From Spizellomyces punctatus DAOM BR117 (lineage: Eukaryota > Chytridiomycota > Chytridiomycetes > Spizellomycetales > Spizellomycetaceae): a DNA stretch of 64,000 nt. The notes under the pieces are model-generated. The model was not told the origin of the DNA. It searched no databases and saw nothing but the letters and a program-made list of their open reading frames with translations. Each line of letters starts with the position of its first letter. The first letter of the stretch is position 1. The stretch lies in NCBI RefSeq assembly GCF_000182565.1, contig NW_015971549.1, forward strand, positions 619,102 to 683,101, written 5' to 3'. The position numbers and the translations under genes are program-made. Shown piece after piece: positions 33,761-45,225 of this stretch.

Positions 33761-36700
33761 CTATTTTTTTTTGCTTCCTGTCAGAGGACTCAACACCTTG
33801 CCGAGACCAAGGGCCTCGAGCACCTTCGTGATGCCGAGTCCGCCAAGCAGACCGCCAAGTAGACCATTGACGAGGGCGCCGAGGCCAAGGCCGTGGAGCT
33901 ACGAATTGGATCAGTAAACATAAGTACGTGGAACAATCTCGCTGACTACCCTCACCAATTGGCCCACTAAACCTAAGACTCCGCTGAGCAGAAGTCCGAC
34001 AGCAGCCAAAATCTGGAAAAGAGGTTCTGCTTTGCATTGTTAGCGTTCGTTCAGCGTGTGCAAAATAGAAATAAAGGGATGTCCTCACCTGTCAATAGGC
34101 CCCAGAGCGGACTGAGCTCCTTCTTGGCGTGTGGCATGTCGGCAATCTTCACCTTTGCCTTCTCGATAGTCTCGGCAACAGTGCCGGTCAACTGCAGTGT
34201 CGTTTCTGTTAAACTTCGCGGATGCAGAAATAGTACACGGCGAGAGCGCACCTCTTTCAGGTCCTCTGCCAACCGATACTCCTCTGGGGTCGCATCACGT
34301 CCTTCCGGCTTATGCTTTGCGTTCGCTTGAATGTGACCATCGGGATCAAGCGCACGGATCTCGCCGTGCGTCTCCTGCAAAATGCGGCTGCCCTCTTCAA
34401 TGAGCGGTTTCACGGTTTGTACAAGTTTCTCTTCGTCGAGATCTTCCTTGCTCACGTTCTCGGCCGCTTCAATATGCTAGTGATAGGTTAACGCTGACAC
34501 TTGTGGAACATTGCTATTCCGCATGATGTACAGAGCTATCAATCCTCACCGTCATGATCATCTTCATTATGGGGCGGATCTGATCCAGCGACCGTTCGAT
34601 ACAGTTTGCCATCCGCGCCGCCATTTTCTTGTCCTCCTCTAGCTGTCTCCTCCGCTCGGCCTCTTCCGGCGTTTCCGGCTGTTCCTCTGGCTTCGACTCC
34701 GGCTCCGGCTCAGGCTGCGGTTCTGGTACCGGCGTCGGCTCGCGCTCCGGCTCCGGCTCCGGCTCCGGCTCGGGAATATCAGACAGCAGTGATACGTGAC
34801 CTACAATTCTGTTCTTTCCGTCGAGGACATCACCGTCGTCATCGAGTATCTTACCGGCGCATTTCGCAATGTCACCTTCAGTCAACTTGCCGAGCAACTC
34901 GCCTTTATCGTCGAAGACGTTGCCATCCCTGTTGACAATGTGGCCCTTCAAGGGACTGGGTTCCTTTTCCTGCACTTCCTCTTCCCAGCGCTCAGCCTTG
35001 CCAATGACATTGCCGTTGGTATCAAGGATTTCTCCATCGGCGTCAACTTTCTTTCCGTAGAGCTTCTTGGCATCTCCCTCGACCAATCGACCAATGGTAG
35101 CGCCGGTACTATCGACAACTTTGCCATCTTTGTCAACAGTAGCGACGGAGAAGTCTGCAAAGGGGCCGGTCTTCTGGCCCTCGCGCTCGCTTTCCGGAAT
35201 CACCTCGGCGCGACCCACCACTGTACCGCCTTCGTTCCAGACGCGACCGTCCTTGTCGCACATCTTGCCCGCCAGCTTCGTTGGATCGCCTTCCACCAGA
35301 CGGCCATAGATGACCCCTGCAGAATCGACAACATTGCCGTATTTGTTTACGCGCTTGCCAGCCAATGCGGACTGGTCGACCATCTGCTCTTCAATTGCTT
35401 CCTCTTCCCAGCGCTCAGCCTTGCCAATGACATTGCCGTTGGTATCAAGGATTTCTCCATCGGCGTCAACTTTCTTTCCGTAGAGCTTCTTGGCGTCTCC
35501 CTCGACCAATCGACCAATGGTAGCGCCGGTACTATCGACAACTTTGCCATCTCTGTCAACAGTAGCGACGGAGAAGTCTGCAAAGGGGCCGGTCTTCTGG
35601 CCCTCGCGCTCGCTTTCCGGAATCACCTCGGCGCGACCCACCACTGTGCCGCCTTCGTTCCAGACGCGACCGTCCTTGTCGCACATCTTGCCCGCCAGCT
35701 TCGTTGGATCGCCTTCCACCAGACGGCCATAGATGACCCCTGCAGAATCGACAACATTGCCGTATTTGTTTACGCGCTTGCCAGCCAATGCGGACTGGTC
35801 GACCATCTGCTCTTCAATTGCTTCCTCTTCCCAGCGCTCAGCTTTACCGATCACATTGCCGTTGCGGTCGAGGACATCACCCTCCTCGTCGACCTTCTTG
35901 CCGGCCAGCTTCTTTGCGTCACCTTCGACGAGACGGCCAACAGTCTGACCATCGCACTTCACGATGCCGTCCTTGCCGACTACAGAATTGGGAAAGTCCT
36001 CGAATGGTGCTACCGCAGGCTTTTCGCGCTCTTCGAGGGGCACTAGCTCGGCGCGGCCGATGATCCTGCCGGCATCGTTCCAGATCTTGCCCTCAGCGTC
36101 CACCTTCCTGCCGACCAGCTTGGTGATGTCGCCTTCAACGACGCGGCCAAACATTGTACCATTCTCATCGACGACATTTCCCGCTTTATTGACCTTTTTG
36201 CCAGCGAGCAACGAGAGATCGACCGCTGTCTCCTCTTCAGGTTCAGGCTCTTGCTCTTCGGTTCGCTCAGCTTTGCCAATGACATTGCCTTTGCTATCGA
36301 CGACATCGCCGTCGGCATCGACGTTTTTCCCGGCCAGTTTCTTTGCATCTCCCGTCACGAGCTTTCCAATGGTCCTGCCCTGAAAGATGATAGCACCCGA
36401 CTCATCCACTATGGAGTCGGGAAAGTCCTCAAACGGTGCTTCCTCTACTTTCTCGGGTTCTGGAAGTACCTCCGCTTCACCAACGATTGTGCCTCTGTCG
36501 TCCCAGATCTTACCGTCTTTGCCGACGGTTCTGCCGATCAGGGCTGACAACTTCCCACTGATGACTCTCCCAATTACGGTACCTTTGTCATCAACGATAT
36601 TCCCGGCTTTGTTGACTTTGTTGCCCTCCAGCACTGAAAGGTCAACCGGCTCGCTAGCCTCACTCTCCTTGACTTCGCCCTCAACGGTTACAGGGACAGC

Positions 36701-37754
36701 CCCTTCGGCTTCTTCCGCTTGCTGAGATAAATCTGTAACCGTTTTGTCGACGTCCCCGGACTTCTCAGTAACGGCTTCAATTTCGGGCTTTACGGGCGAT
36801 GCAGGCGGCACAGAACCCTAACAATGCGTATCGCATATGAGATGATACTGCTACAGCATGCGACTCGAGTGCCAAGTATACCTCTGTTGGCGCTGTCCCA
36901 CTGGGCAATTTCGTTTCTTCGACTGTGCCTGCTGCTGGGGCTTCCACGTCTTCCTCTACTGCTGTGGTCTCGGATTTTGCATCTTCCATTGAGTAGTCGG
37001 TATCGCGCTTGAGACCTTCAGTTACATTTTGGTCTTGGGGTCCTTCCGGTTCTGTGGCCTTTCCGCTAACACTCTCGACTTCTTTTGTTTCGGGTTTTGT
37101 TGCTTCTTTTGAGTAGTCGGTATCGTGCTTGAGACCCTCAGCTAAATTTTCATCTGCGGCCCTTGCAGCGTCCGCTTCTCCGGTCTTTCCGCTGAAGGGC
37201 TGCACGCTTTTGAATTCTTTTGCATCGGATTTTGCGTCTTCCATTGACTGTTCCGCATCGTGCCTTGTCGGTTCTGCGAACTTTCCGTTAAAGGGCTCCA
37301 CGCCTTCTACTTCCGTTGTGTCGGATCCCTCTTCCGCTACGTCTTTGACTGGGGATCCTGAGCCTTCCCGTTCTGCGGCCTTTGCAATAGCTTTCGCTTC
37401 GATATCATCAGTACGGGACGTCATCTGGAGTTCGGGATCACGCTTGACAGCTTCTGATTCTGCACCTTCCCGTTCTGCGGCCTTTGCAATAGCTCTCGCT
37501 TCGATATCATCAGTACGGGACATCATCTGGACTTCGGGATCACGCTTGACAGCTTCTGATTCTGCACCTTCCCGTTCTGCGGCCTTTGTAATAGCTCTCG
37601 CTTCGGTATCATCAGTACGGGACGTCATCTGGACTTCGGGATCACGCTTGACAGCTTCTGATTCTGCACCTTCCGATTGTGCGATCGTTGCGACAATGTC
37701 GGCTTTATCACCAGTGCGCGAGGTTATTTGGACAGAGAAATGGATTGTACTCAT
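33761..37754 (-). CDS. LEA-like protein with DUF3659 repeats and C-terminal DUF6987 region
   Basis: Start ATG 37754 (MSTIHFSVQITSRTGD), stop TAG 33763-33761, about five exons. Residues about 10-150 hold four imperfect repeats of about 40 residues (MTSRTDDIEARAIAKAAERE, then GAESEAVKRDPE), reminiscent of seed-maturation (SMP) LEA motifs. An acidic linker follows. The main exon carries a long series of DUF3659 repeats: KVNKAGNIVDDKGTVIGRV, KLAGKKVDADGDILD-like blocks and NVIGKAERWEEE. The C-terminal exons give LVQTVKPLIEEGSRILQE, IRALDPDGHIQANAKHK, MPHAKKELSPLWGLLTG and a Gly/Leu-rich hydrophobic end (AAVGLLLSGVLGLVGQLL), the arrangement of the fungal DUF6987 family. Function is unknown; LEA-like composition suggests protection of proteins or membranes under stress. 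A 141-residue segment is duplicated almost exactly (34981-35826). Confidence 0.85.
34981..35827 (-). repeat. 423-bp tandem duplication inside the DUF3659 gene
   Basis: Two adjacent copies (about 34981-35403 and 35404-35826) differ at only a few positions, for example CTTTGTC versus CTCTGTC and GGCATCTCC versus GGCGTCTCC. The unit is exactly 141 codons, so the frame is kept. A third, more diverged copy starts at about 35827. Confidence 0.92.
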
Positions 37755-38092
37755 GCACGCCGCACACTGAAGAAACTTTTCTCGCGGTTCAGCGAGCAAA
37801 ACACGCCTTAAAAGAACGGCGGCGAGGGGGGCGGGCGATTCATATGACGAAGTCAGGTGGGGCTTAAACTATATCCTTCCGTAACCATGCGTCTATCGAA
37901 GGGGGCTTACTCAAAAAGCCCATTCTCCGTTGCGCAATGAGAAATCAAGTGGTCGCATGCCAAGGGTCATCCTTGGGCAGTGACGCGGGACGGGGCTTGC
38001 TCTTGCGGCTTGCTCACAGAACAGTTCCTCAGGATTTCTTCTTCGGACTTCTTGTATCTAGTTGTTATTATTGCAACTGGTGATAAGAAACA
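37755..38092. promoter_or_regulatory. Divergent promoter region
   Basis: About 340 bases between the divergent starts of the DUF3659/DUF6987 gene and the gene at 38093. No specific element recognised. Confidence 0.5.
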
Positions 38093-38840
38093 ATGGTTCT
38101 CGGCATCATAGGAATAATGGCCGGGGCCGTTGCCACTCCGCTGAGTGTAACTTCGGTCCCGACCTCTGCCGAGGGTGTGGCGGTTTCAACCGTAGGAACG
38201 GCGCAAAGCGCGGCTTCCCAAGGTCAAAATCAAGGTCAAAACGAGGGCGAGGCGGCAAGTACATCGGATCCACGTTTGGCCAAGTTCACGCTTGTCGCGC
38301 GGTGCGAGGCCAAATCTAAAACCCAAGTTGACGGCAAATGCGCCGTTCTGCGCAAGGGAAAGCTGTATTTGGACGACATCGACCCCGACAAGAGACAGTT
38401 CCCCGACGGCCACCCGTTCGATGGGTTCTATTTGGAATATCCATTCAAAAAAGGGGAAGGAGGGTCTCAGAGTCCTATGCTTGGTCTTGTTAGTACGATA
38501 CGAAAGAATCCACCGGAACTAAATTGGATCTATGTCGATGCCAATACATTGGAGGTAGGACTTTCAAATTTACATCTCCCTATCTGGTTGCCCAGGACTA
38601 ACAGCACGACTACAGCTCAAATACGGAAACAAGACGCAAAGCCTTCCCCACATCACTGGGCCGTGGGATTGGACGGATGACCAGGAGGGCCTGACCATTG
38701 AGGGGTGGGAGGGCTTTGTAGCACTTGAGGAGAGCAGCGAAATCTGGGCGCTTTATTACGACGAAGACGACGATCACCTGGCAGAATTGAGGGGCAAACG
38801 ACGGGTTTTGGAATGCATGTTGGACAGACAACTGCTTTGA
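38093..38840 (+). CDS. Conserved fungal protein of unknown function
   Basis: Two exons, 38093-38554 and 38616-38840, around a 61-nt intron; about 228 residues. The N-terminus has a hydrophobic stretch (MVLGIIGIMAGAVATPLSV), possibly an anchor or signal, then a Gln/Ser/Gly-rich linker. The conserved part begins FTLVARCEAKSKTQVDGK and continues WIYVDANTLELKYGNKTQ, formed across the splice, HITGPWDWTDDQEGLTIEG, WEGFVALEESSEIWALYYDE and a C-terminal GKRRVLECMLDRQLL. This pattern recalls a widespread but uncharacterised protein family of filamentous fungi. No catalytic motif is visible. Confidence 0.75.
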
Positions 38841-39269
38841 CAGTGTGGGGACGGACTTGGTGTACTCGATTATTTTTTGTGCACAGTGTACACGTTTTTG
38901 ATACAGCAATTAAGAACTAAAGCAACTTGTGTACGGGAATTCGCTACGAAGATGGATTACAGAGATCGGCGGCGAAACGTTCCCTCCAACGCGGGCAAGC
39001 CAGCTTTTGTCCATCGATCACGCTACGCTAAACTCGACGGAAACCAATCTTGTTGCAAATCTACAGGACACAGTAATCGTCGAGGGTAGTTCAGCAAATG
39101 TTTAGACAACAGGTTATACGGTATCGGTTTTACACTTTATGGATAAATACTATCTCGGTTCCCTACTACGGTTAACAGAGAAATCAAGAAATCAGTCCCT
39201 GTTGGTTGGAGATAACCATAGCGTTAGCTTTTCGGCCAACTAGAATGCGCAAAACATTACATGATGAAC
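38841..39269. other. Intergenic between convergent genes
   Basis: About 430 bases between two stop codons that face each other. Nothing recognised. Confidence 0.5.
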
Positions 39270-39671
39270 TTACAGAAGCGAAAGCGTAATGTCGCCATGA
39301 ACTCTGGCTTTGAGCTGGACATCAACATCCAGGTTTAGCTCCAGCTTGAGCTTGAGAGTATCTCGACCGCGACGATCGCCGCCTTCGGACACCGCAGCGG
39401 CCGTGTGGGTGACCTGGGCTGTCGCGGGAACGACAACTTCTCGCATCTGGCCACCGGCCGTTTGGATCTGGCCAGTCATGGGAACGGTGTAGTCTCGCAC
39501 CTGGGTGGCAACGGGTGCAATGGTCTGGTCTGGATTGTAAGGAAGATCATTCATCGCTCCTTGCTGGAGTTGCGTTCTTCGGGTTCTGCGGCGTCGCCCG
39601 GGAGAGGCTTCGGGTGCGGGATTGCTCGGTTCGGGCGAGGGTGGATGACTGGCTCCTTCGGACTCGGACAT
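39270..39671 (-). CDS. Small conserved fungal protein (LNLDVDVQLKARVHGD family)
   Basis: Single-exon frame of 133 residues starting at 39671 (MSESEGASHPPSPEPSN). The N-terminus is Pro/Ser/Glu-rich followed by a basic GRRRRTRRTQ stretch. The middle carries three similar pieces: APVATQVRDYTVPMTGQIQ, MREVVVPATAQVTHTAAAV. The C-terminal DTLKLKLELNLDVDVQLKAR and VHGDITLSLL form an alternating hydrophobic-charged strand pattern that closely resembles a small uncharacterised protein family of ascomycetes. Function unknown. It lies divergent to the VOC-fold gene with a 70-bp minisatellite between them. Confidence 0.75.
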   Translation of the reverse strand: MSESEGASHPPSPEPSNPAPEASPGRRRRTRRTQLQQGAMNDLPYNPDQTIAPVATQVRDYTVPMTGQIQTAGGQMREVVVPATAQVTHTAAAVSEGGDRRGRDTLKLKLELNLDVDVQLKARVHGDITLSLL

Positions 39672-39854
39672 TGAGCTTGAGTTGATAGAGGAAATGTGGA
39701 AAAGAAGAGCGCCGGGAACGACGAAGGGTGCTTAGACGGTGTCCGGATGGTATTCAGATGGTATTTAGGTAAAGAGTATAACACAACGGGCGGAAGAGGA
39801 AAGCAGATTGCGGTTTTCTTTTCAAGTGAGTGGTGAACACACCGCACAGTAAAA

Positions 39855-40062
39855 TGGGGTTGGGCTTTGCAAATGCATATATATGTAGTCACGCTCTCTT
39901 GGCGGAACCCATACTTTTTCGTAAGGGGATTGGGGCTTGCAAATGCATATATATGTAGTCAAGCTCTCTTGGCGGAACCCATACTTTTTCGTAGGGGGAT
40001 TGGGGCTTGCAAATGCATATATATGTAGTCACGCTCTCTTGGCGGAACCCTACTTTTTGGTA
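39855..40062. repeat. 70-bp minisatellite, three copies
   Basis: Three nearly identical 70-bp units, with AAATGCATATATATGTAGTC starting at 39871, 39941 and 40011 and CTCTTGGCGGAACCC following. Copies differ by one to three bases. It occupies the divergent promoter between the genes starting at 39671 and 40159. Confidence 0.95.
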
Positions 40063-40158
40063 AAGGGCTGTCGTTTTCGAAGACTCGTCCATCTGTACCT
40101 TTGCCGACTGTAGCCATTTATTCTCTACTCCAGTGGAAAGAAAAAGTCAGAAGAGACT

Positions 40159-40688
40159 ATGTCGCCGCCGTTGATTCGCTCGGATTCCGTCTCGGTCATA
40201 ACCGTCTTATGCAACAACATTGGTCAGGTAGCGCTGCTTTCGTCGATGATTTCTCTGCAATCGTAACGCGTGAATCATCCTTTTTCTGGCGTCTTCAGGC
40301 GCTTTCTTTCTACGTCGGTCAGCTCGGCTTCGTGCTCAAATGTGATGAGATCGTCAACGGGGAGCGCTTGGTCATCGCAGCTCCCACGAACCTGACTGAA
40401 TTCACGCCAATGTGCTCACTGCGCTTCAGAGAAGCCTTCACCGCGCGCGACAAGGCTGTCGTTGGACAGCAGGGGGGCGACAGCATCTTTCTCCAGATCG
40501 AGTGCGATGATTGGGAGACTGTAGTCCATAAACTCACGACGATAGGGACTGCAAAATTGGGCAAAGTTAGGGAGGCGAAGCGTTACAGAGCAATCACCGT
40601 CAGTGATCCTATGGGAAATCTTGTCAATTTTGTGGAGAAAACGACCGCCACTCTTGGGACTGTCTTCACCAAGGATTGCGGTCACTGA
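40159..40688 (+). CDS. VOC / glyoxalase-fold protein
   Basis: Two exons: 40159-40227 and 40299-40688, joined in phase 0 across a 71-nt GT-AG intron, giving about 152 residues. The start MSPPLIRSDSVSVITVLCNN joins to IGQALSFYVGQLGFVLKCDE, which is the standard first beta-alpha-beta unit of the vicinal-oxygen-chelate fold. The second unit has DKAVVGQQGGDSIFLQIECD and TVSDPMGNLVNFVEK. An unspliced frame also spans the area, but its N-terminal half has no VOC character, so the spliced model is preferred. The family includes glyoxalase I, extradiol dioxygenases and bleomycin-type resistance proteins; a specific substrate cannot be given. The metal-binding His/Glu set is not obvious. Confidence 0.78.
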
Positions 40689-41886
40689 TTTGGAAAGGTT
40701 GCATATCTTGATAGGGGGTGCTTTGAAATAGCTGTATTTACCTGCCGAAAGAAAATCGCTGGTGATGAGCCTAGCATGTATTAGCACATGGCTGTGTCGT
40801 ATAAATGTGCAGTGATGCATAAGCCTTAAGTGCATATGTTAATTAGTTGTCCCAACTTTCATTTCCTTTCTTTTTTTTTTTTCCATGTAAGCACAGATCG
40901 AGTTAAGCTACTGCTGGTGAGCAACTCGGAAAACTGGAACATCAAAGAAATTTGTTCATGCAACGATTTCCGTGGTGGAGGCCGCATGGCATGATCCCGG
41001 TTATGCATGACCCGAGCCCGTTCCGCCGTAGACATTTTAGGTTTTTACCATTCATGACGCTATGTACCATTCCTCGCTCATCGGGTAGGACACATATAAC
41101 CTCTTCCCATCATTTGATTAGGACGCCCCGAGCCGGAGTTGTATATCGAAATTCCTCCTTCGTTGGCGAGGTGATCTTGAGCGGATGTTCTATAACAGGG
41201 TTCACCGGGCGTACTTTTAACCAAGACAACATTTGAGATGGGTGCAAACTGATGGTTGTTATACCTAATCAGGTACTTTGCTCTCGAAATGAGCCTGAAG
41301 TGGTCTCAATGGTGCTGCGGGCAATATATGCTACTCCCCGGCGTTGTAGTGACTATCCGATCATAGCCCTCGGCACATCTAGGCTTCATGAAAAGTACGC
41401 AAAAGAACTCAAAAATAGTTTGTGGGCTTTCGTGGGTCTGCCACAAAATTGAGGGCAGTGAATGACACACAGGTCAGGATTTCTCTTCGACGCTTGAATG
41501 GCGTGTTAAAGTTTGCAGCTTGCAGGTCATAAACCCCCAAGCGGGTGCATATGCAAATAGAAACGGCAATCTCACCTGGTGAGATCAAACCTGAAAGGAC
41601 GATAGAAGATGGAGATGTGTAGCAAGATAGCTGTTGTGAAAATTCGATTGCCGTCAGTATTATGCCCAAGTGGGCTATAACCTATCACCGCAAATCAAAT
41701 GACCGCCCTTTGAAAACTCCGCGCTTTGGTCCGAACATATCATGATGGTCCGCACATATGGTCCGTACAGAGGCGTTTCCCGGCCTCCTTTCTATATAGG
41801 AAAGGTCTCTGATATTCGCGATATATGTCGAACGGTTTATGGGGTAGGTGTGCTGGGTAGCAACCCGACCCTTGCCGTTCTGTAGC
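40689..41886. other. Intergenic, no gene seen
   Basis: About 1.2 kb of short frames only (for example 40952-41236 and 41252-41452) without recognisable content. A T-rich run lies at about 40869-40882. Confidence 0.45.
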
Positions 41887-42684
41887 ATGGCCAGACCTGC
41901 ATTGAAACCCGCAGGCAAATTATGGGTGCTGGTCATTGAAATACGTTGTCCACTTATAGCTGTTCTATTTTAAGTCGAGGAAGCACCACCTGAGTATGAA
42001 GAGTCTGTAGACGAGACCCTTGTTCTTGAAGGTATGTATGTCACCTAAACGGACATGTAACTTTCTACGTCTGGCATCTAGTCGAATCGATCAATCACGC
42101 TGGTCCTGTAGCGATGAATTCCTACTGCCTCCTAAAGCCGCGGTTTACTGCCAATGCTTTTTGGGATCTTCGGATCGCGAGATCGTTCTCAGTTTCTCCC
42201 ATTACCTCCTATTCGTGGCGGCTTATCAAAATGCTTTCAGGATCGTTGGATCGTGAGATCATTCTCAGTTTCTCCCCGTAAGGGACAACTGCTCCAATGG
42301 GTCGGACCCAGTGCTCTCCCGATTGCGGCATATGCCAAAGCGCTGGGGGGTGGTAGCGAACTAGTCGACCTATTGGCTGTTTCCTTGCCTACATGACGGT
42401 CCGCGGTTCCAATCATGAAGTTTCGTATAGATATCCCCTCATGTGATCTTTTGAATGATATCTGTGTTCTCAGACTCGAGGAAACGCACTCAGGAAAAGG
42501 AATAAAAATCAAGGAAACGCTGCTCGGGAAGAGGAAAAGGACGAAGAGATGAGGAGGTGGGGCAAGCGTTTCACAGATTGTTTTGGAGTAAGCTACAGTT
42601 TGGCTTTACTTTATATGAAAACCTCATCCGTGTTGATTACAGGAATTGCGGGGACAGGCTGGCGGCAGTAGGGCCACAGGGTGA
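41887..42684 (+). CDS. Possible spliced small protein with a PPEY motif
   Basis: Tentative. Three pieces join in phase: MARPALKPA (41887 onward; the donor would be GC rather than GT), then VEEAPPEYEESVDETLVLE (about 41975-42031, followed by a good GTATGT donor), then, after about 480 bases, GNAAREEEKDEEMRRWGKRF and TDCFG up to a GTAAGC donor, and finally ELRGQAGGSRATG before TGA at 42682-42684. The WGKRF segment resembles Trp-Gly-Lys-Phe helices found at the C-termini of some fungal proteins, and PPEY is a WW-domain ligand of the type used by arrestin-like ubiquitin adaptors. The long second intron and GC donor weaken the model. Confidence 0.3.
42150..42290. repeat. Short direct duplication
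   Basis: GATCTTCGGATCGCGAGATC with GTTCTCAGTTTCTCCC (42167-42201) recurs as GATCGTTGGATCGTGAGATC with ATTCTCAGTTTCTCCC about 75 bases later (42241-42276). Confidence 0.7.
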
Positions 42685-45102
42685 ATTGATTATGAAAGAT
42701 TAACCTTCATGTACGTAGTTTTATTCAGTAAGATACTTTTTTCCATCTCCCAACGTCGGGCCAACCATTAAAGCTCCGTTAAAACCATCATAAATCTGTC
42801 CCTCAACGTTTACAATGTTCTCCTGTGGTTGTACTGGGCGTCATTGTACTTCAGATTGAGAGCCTGTATCTGGCCAAGCGTCTATATCGTTCAGACAACC
42901 CACCACTTGAACATCTAAACCCTTGTGAGCTCGGGTAGTCCCAGTTCCAGCGCTTTGAACCATCTCCCAAACCTTTGAGCCAATCCCAAATGTCCTGCAC
43001 GCTAGATGGGCAAAGGAAAAGAAAAGTCGCGACGCTAGAATACCCACCAAGAATAGGAACTGCAAGCATCACACCCAAGGAAATGCCCTCGTCACATCAC
43101 GGGCAAAAGAAAATAGGGTATAGACGTTGACAAACAAACTTGGCATCCAAAGCTATGGTGAACGCGCTGGCAGGATATGGCGCAAGGTATCAGTGCTCAA
43201 ACGATTACAGGACCCATCAAGAGTTGAACCCGAGTATCAAACCCATGCACGCAATATGGGTCAAATTACAATCAAGTCGCAGCGCTAGAGGACTCACCAA
43301 GAATTGGAACTCGAACATCAAACCGAACTCGACACAACACGGGCAAACGCCAATATAGATCGGCATCTGAACGTCGTGGTCGTTCAGAGCAGTTGTTTAC
43401 GACGCACAACTTGTCCATTACCTACAATACGGGCCAAAAGCATGGCAAAGCTCTTTTTTCTTTAGAGCAGCAACAACCTATAACCAATACATTATGGACT
43501 ATGGCAGTCTTACCACGGTCGATCAGCGCAATTGTCTACGAGGCGCTAAACATCAGTGTCCATTACCTACAATACGCAAAGTTGGCGGATAACTTTTTAG
43601 AGGGACTGTGGATGTTTAATCCACGGAAGTTTGAGGCAATAATAGAGGTCCTTTGATACTCTGGGTCGCGCTCGCCTGATGAAGGCAGCAAGTAATTCAT
43701 CTTGGCCGGAAGGTCTGGGGTAGTCCTTAAAAACTTGTCTGTGCTATTGTTCATCCAGAGAGGATCCAGCCATCTGCCACTCAAATTCAATCATTGGCGT
43801 TATGAAACGGCTGGAAAGAACAAGGAACTGTTGTCGCTTGACACAACAAGAGCAAAAAACGGGAGCGGTGCACATCAATCATCAGAGAACCCACCAAGAG
43901 TTGAACTCGAGCATCAAATCCAAGGAAAATGCTCTTATTGTGTCGAGCTTTTGGCATCACGCAAAGGTCGATCAGAGCAATTGTTCATGACGCGCAAATA
44001 TCAATGTCCAGTAACTACAATGAGGGCAACAGAAAAAGACATTTGTGCTATTGGGCACCTAGAGCGGAACCTGCCATTTGAACTCAAATTCAATCACCGG
44101 GAAAAGATGCCGTGCGTAATCAGAGAGCCCGCCAAGAGTTGAACTGAACCAATCTAGTGAGCATTGCATTAGGATGGAATAGCACCTGCTCTAACTTGAT
44201 CAAGCCCTTGGTGTATAACTCTATGCCGTCGTTGAGTGTCGAGCCTTTGACACAACAGGGGCACTCAACAAGCCGGTTTCCGCTGTCAAAGTTTTATTTT
44301 TCAGAAAACCACACTTTTCAGTGGTCATTGCAAGACGGTATGCACCGGAATGTAGCTATTATCGGGGCGGGTCAAGTAGGCATGGGATATATGCACTTTG
44401 GAAACGATAGTGCCTCTGGACTATGTGCTCCCATGAGAAAATGCTGTTTTATCTAGACGATTCACCGCTCGATTGCTCTACCGCTGATAATGCACTGCAT
44501 CGTTTGGTGAATTGGTGAATCTATCGACACACCACGCGACCGCTCTTACCGCTGATAATCCACTGCATCATTTGGTGAATTGGTGAATATATTGACAAGA
44601 AAATACCACAAATTGGAGCAGAGGACTGTGCTTTAAGTGTTGAAAGCGAGCAGAGTTTTGTCGTACAATCTAGGACAATCTCACCATTGGAGTGCTGTGA
44701 ACTGGCCTCGAGACGGCGAAAAGTGAGAATTCAAGTAAAATGCTGTATATAATTACGACGTGAACAAGATAACAACTCGTATCGAATATTTGATCGGTCA
44801 TTCAGCTATTCCAGTAGGCCATTTCATCAAACCTGGTTGACGCAGGCACTACAATGATCCTGCTATGCTCTGTCCGATCAAATCTTCGACACCAGTTGTA
44901 ATTAATATGTGAACAAGATACAAGTAGTACCTCAAGTTGAGCACACTCGGTAGAAACCCGCTGAGAACGAGGTGCGAGCCCATCGCGTAGCCATCTCAAC
45001 AGGGGAAAACCGCTGGCGTCAAAAGTCCTCCGTCCCGCCAGATGCAAATGGCAGACCAACAACCAAAGCCATTCACAGGAAGTGTTACCGGATTGCCGCG
45101 CT

Positions 45103-45134
45103 CTCAGCAGAGGCCTGCTAAGGCCTCTGCTGAG
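45103..45134. repeat. Perfect inverted repeat, 14-bp arms
   Basis: CTCAGCAGAGGCCT, spacer GCTA, then AGGCCTCTGCTGAG. A perfect hairpin with no coding context, followed by a tRNA T-arm remnant. Confidence 0.9.
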
Positions 45135-45169
45135 AACGCGGTGCGAATGGCCAAAAAAACATGACCTAT

Positions 45170-45225
45170 ACAGGACTCGCCGGGATTTGAACTTGGGACT
45201 CTTTGCCCTCTGCGATCATGTCCAC
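45170..45225 (-). pseudogene. tRNA-like remnant (T-arm and acceptor)
   Basis: Reverse-complement reads AAGTTCAAATCCCGGCGAGTCCT, a T-arm and 3' acceptor strand close to those of the intact tRNA-Cys about 110 bases downstream. The D-arm and anticodon arm cannot be folded. Confidence 0.6.

Noticed and set aside
34796..36046. Long plus-strand open frame opposite the DUF3659 gene
   Set aside because: Its repeats are the complement of the DUF3659 repeats; a shadow frame caused by repeat codon bias.
40101..40688. Unspliced 195-codon frame over the VOC-fold gene
   Set aside because: It begins at a TTG, and its N-terminal half lacks VOC features; the spliced model from 40159 restores the family start exactly.
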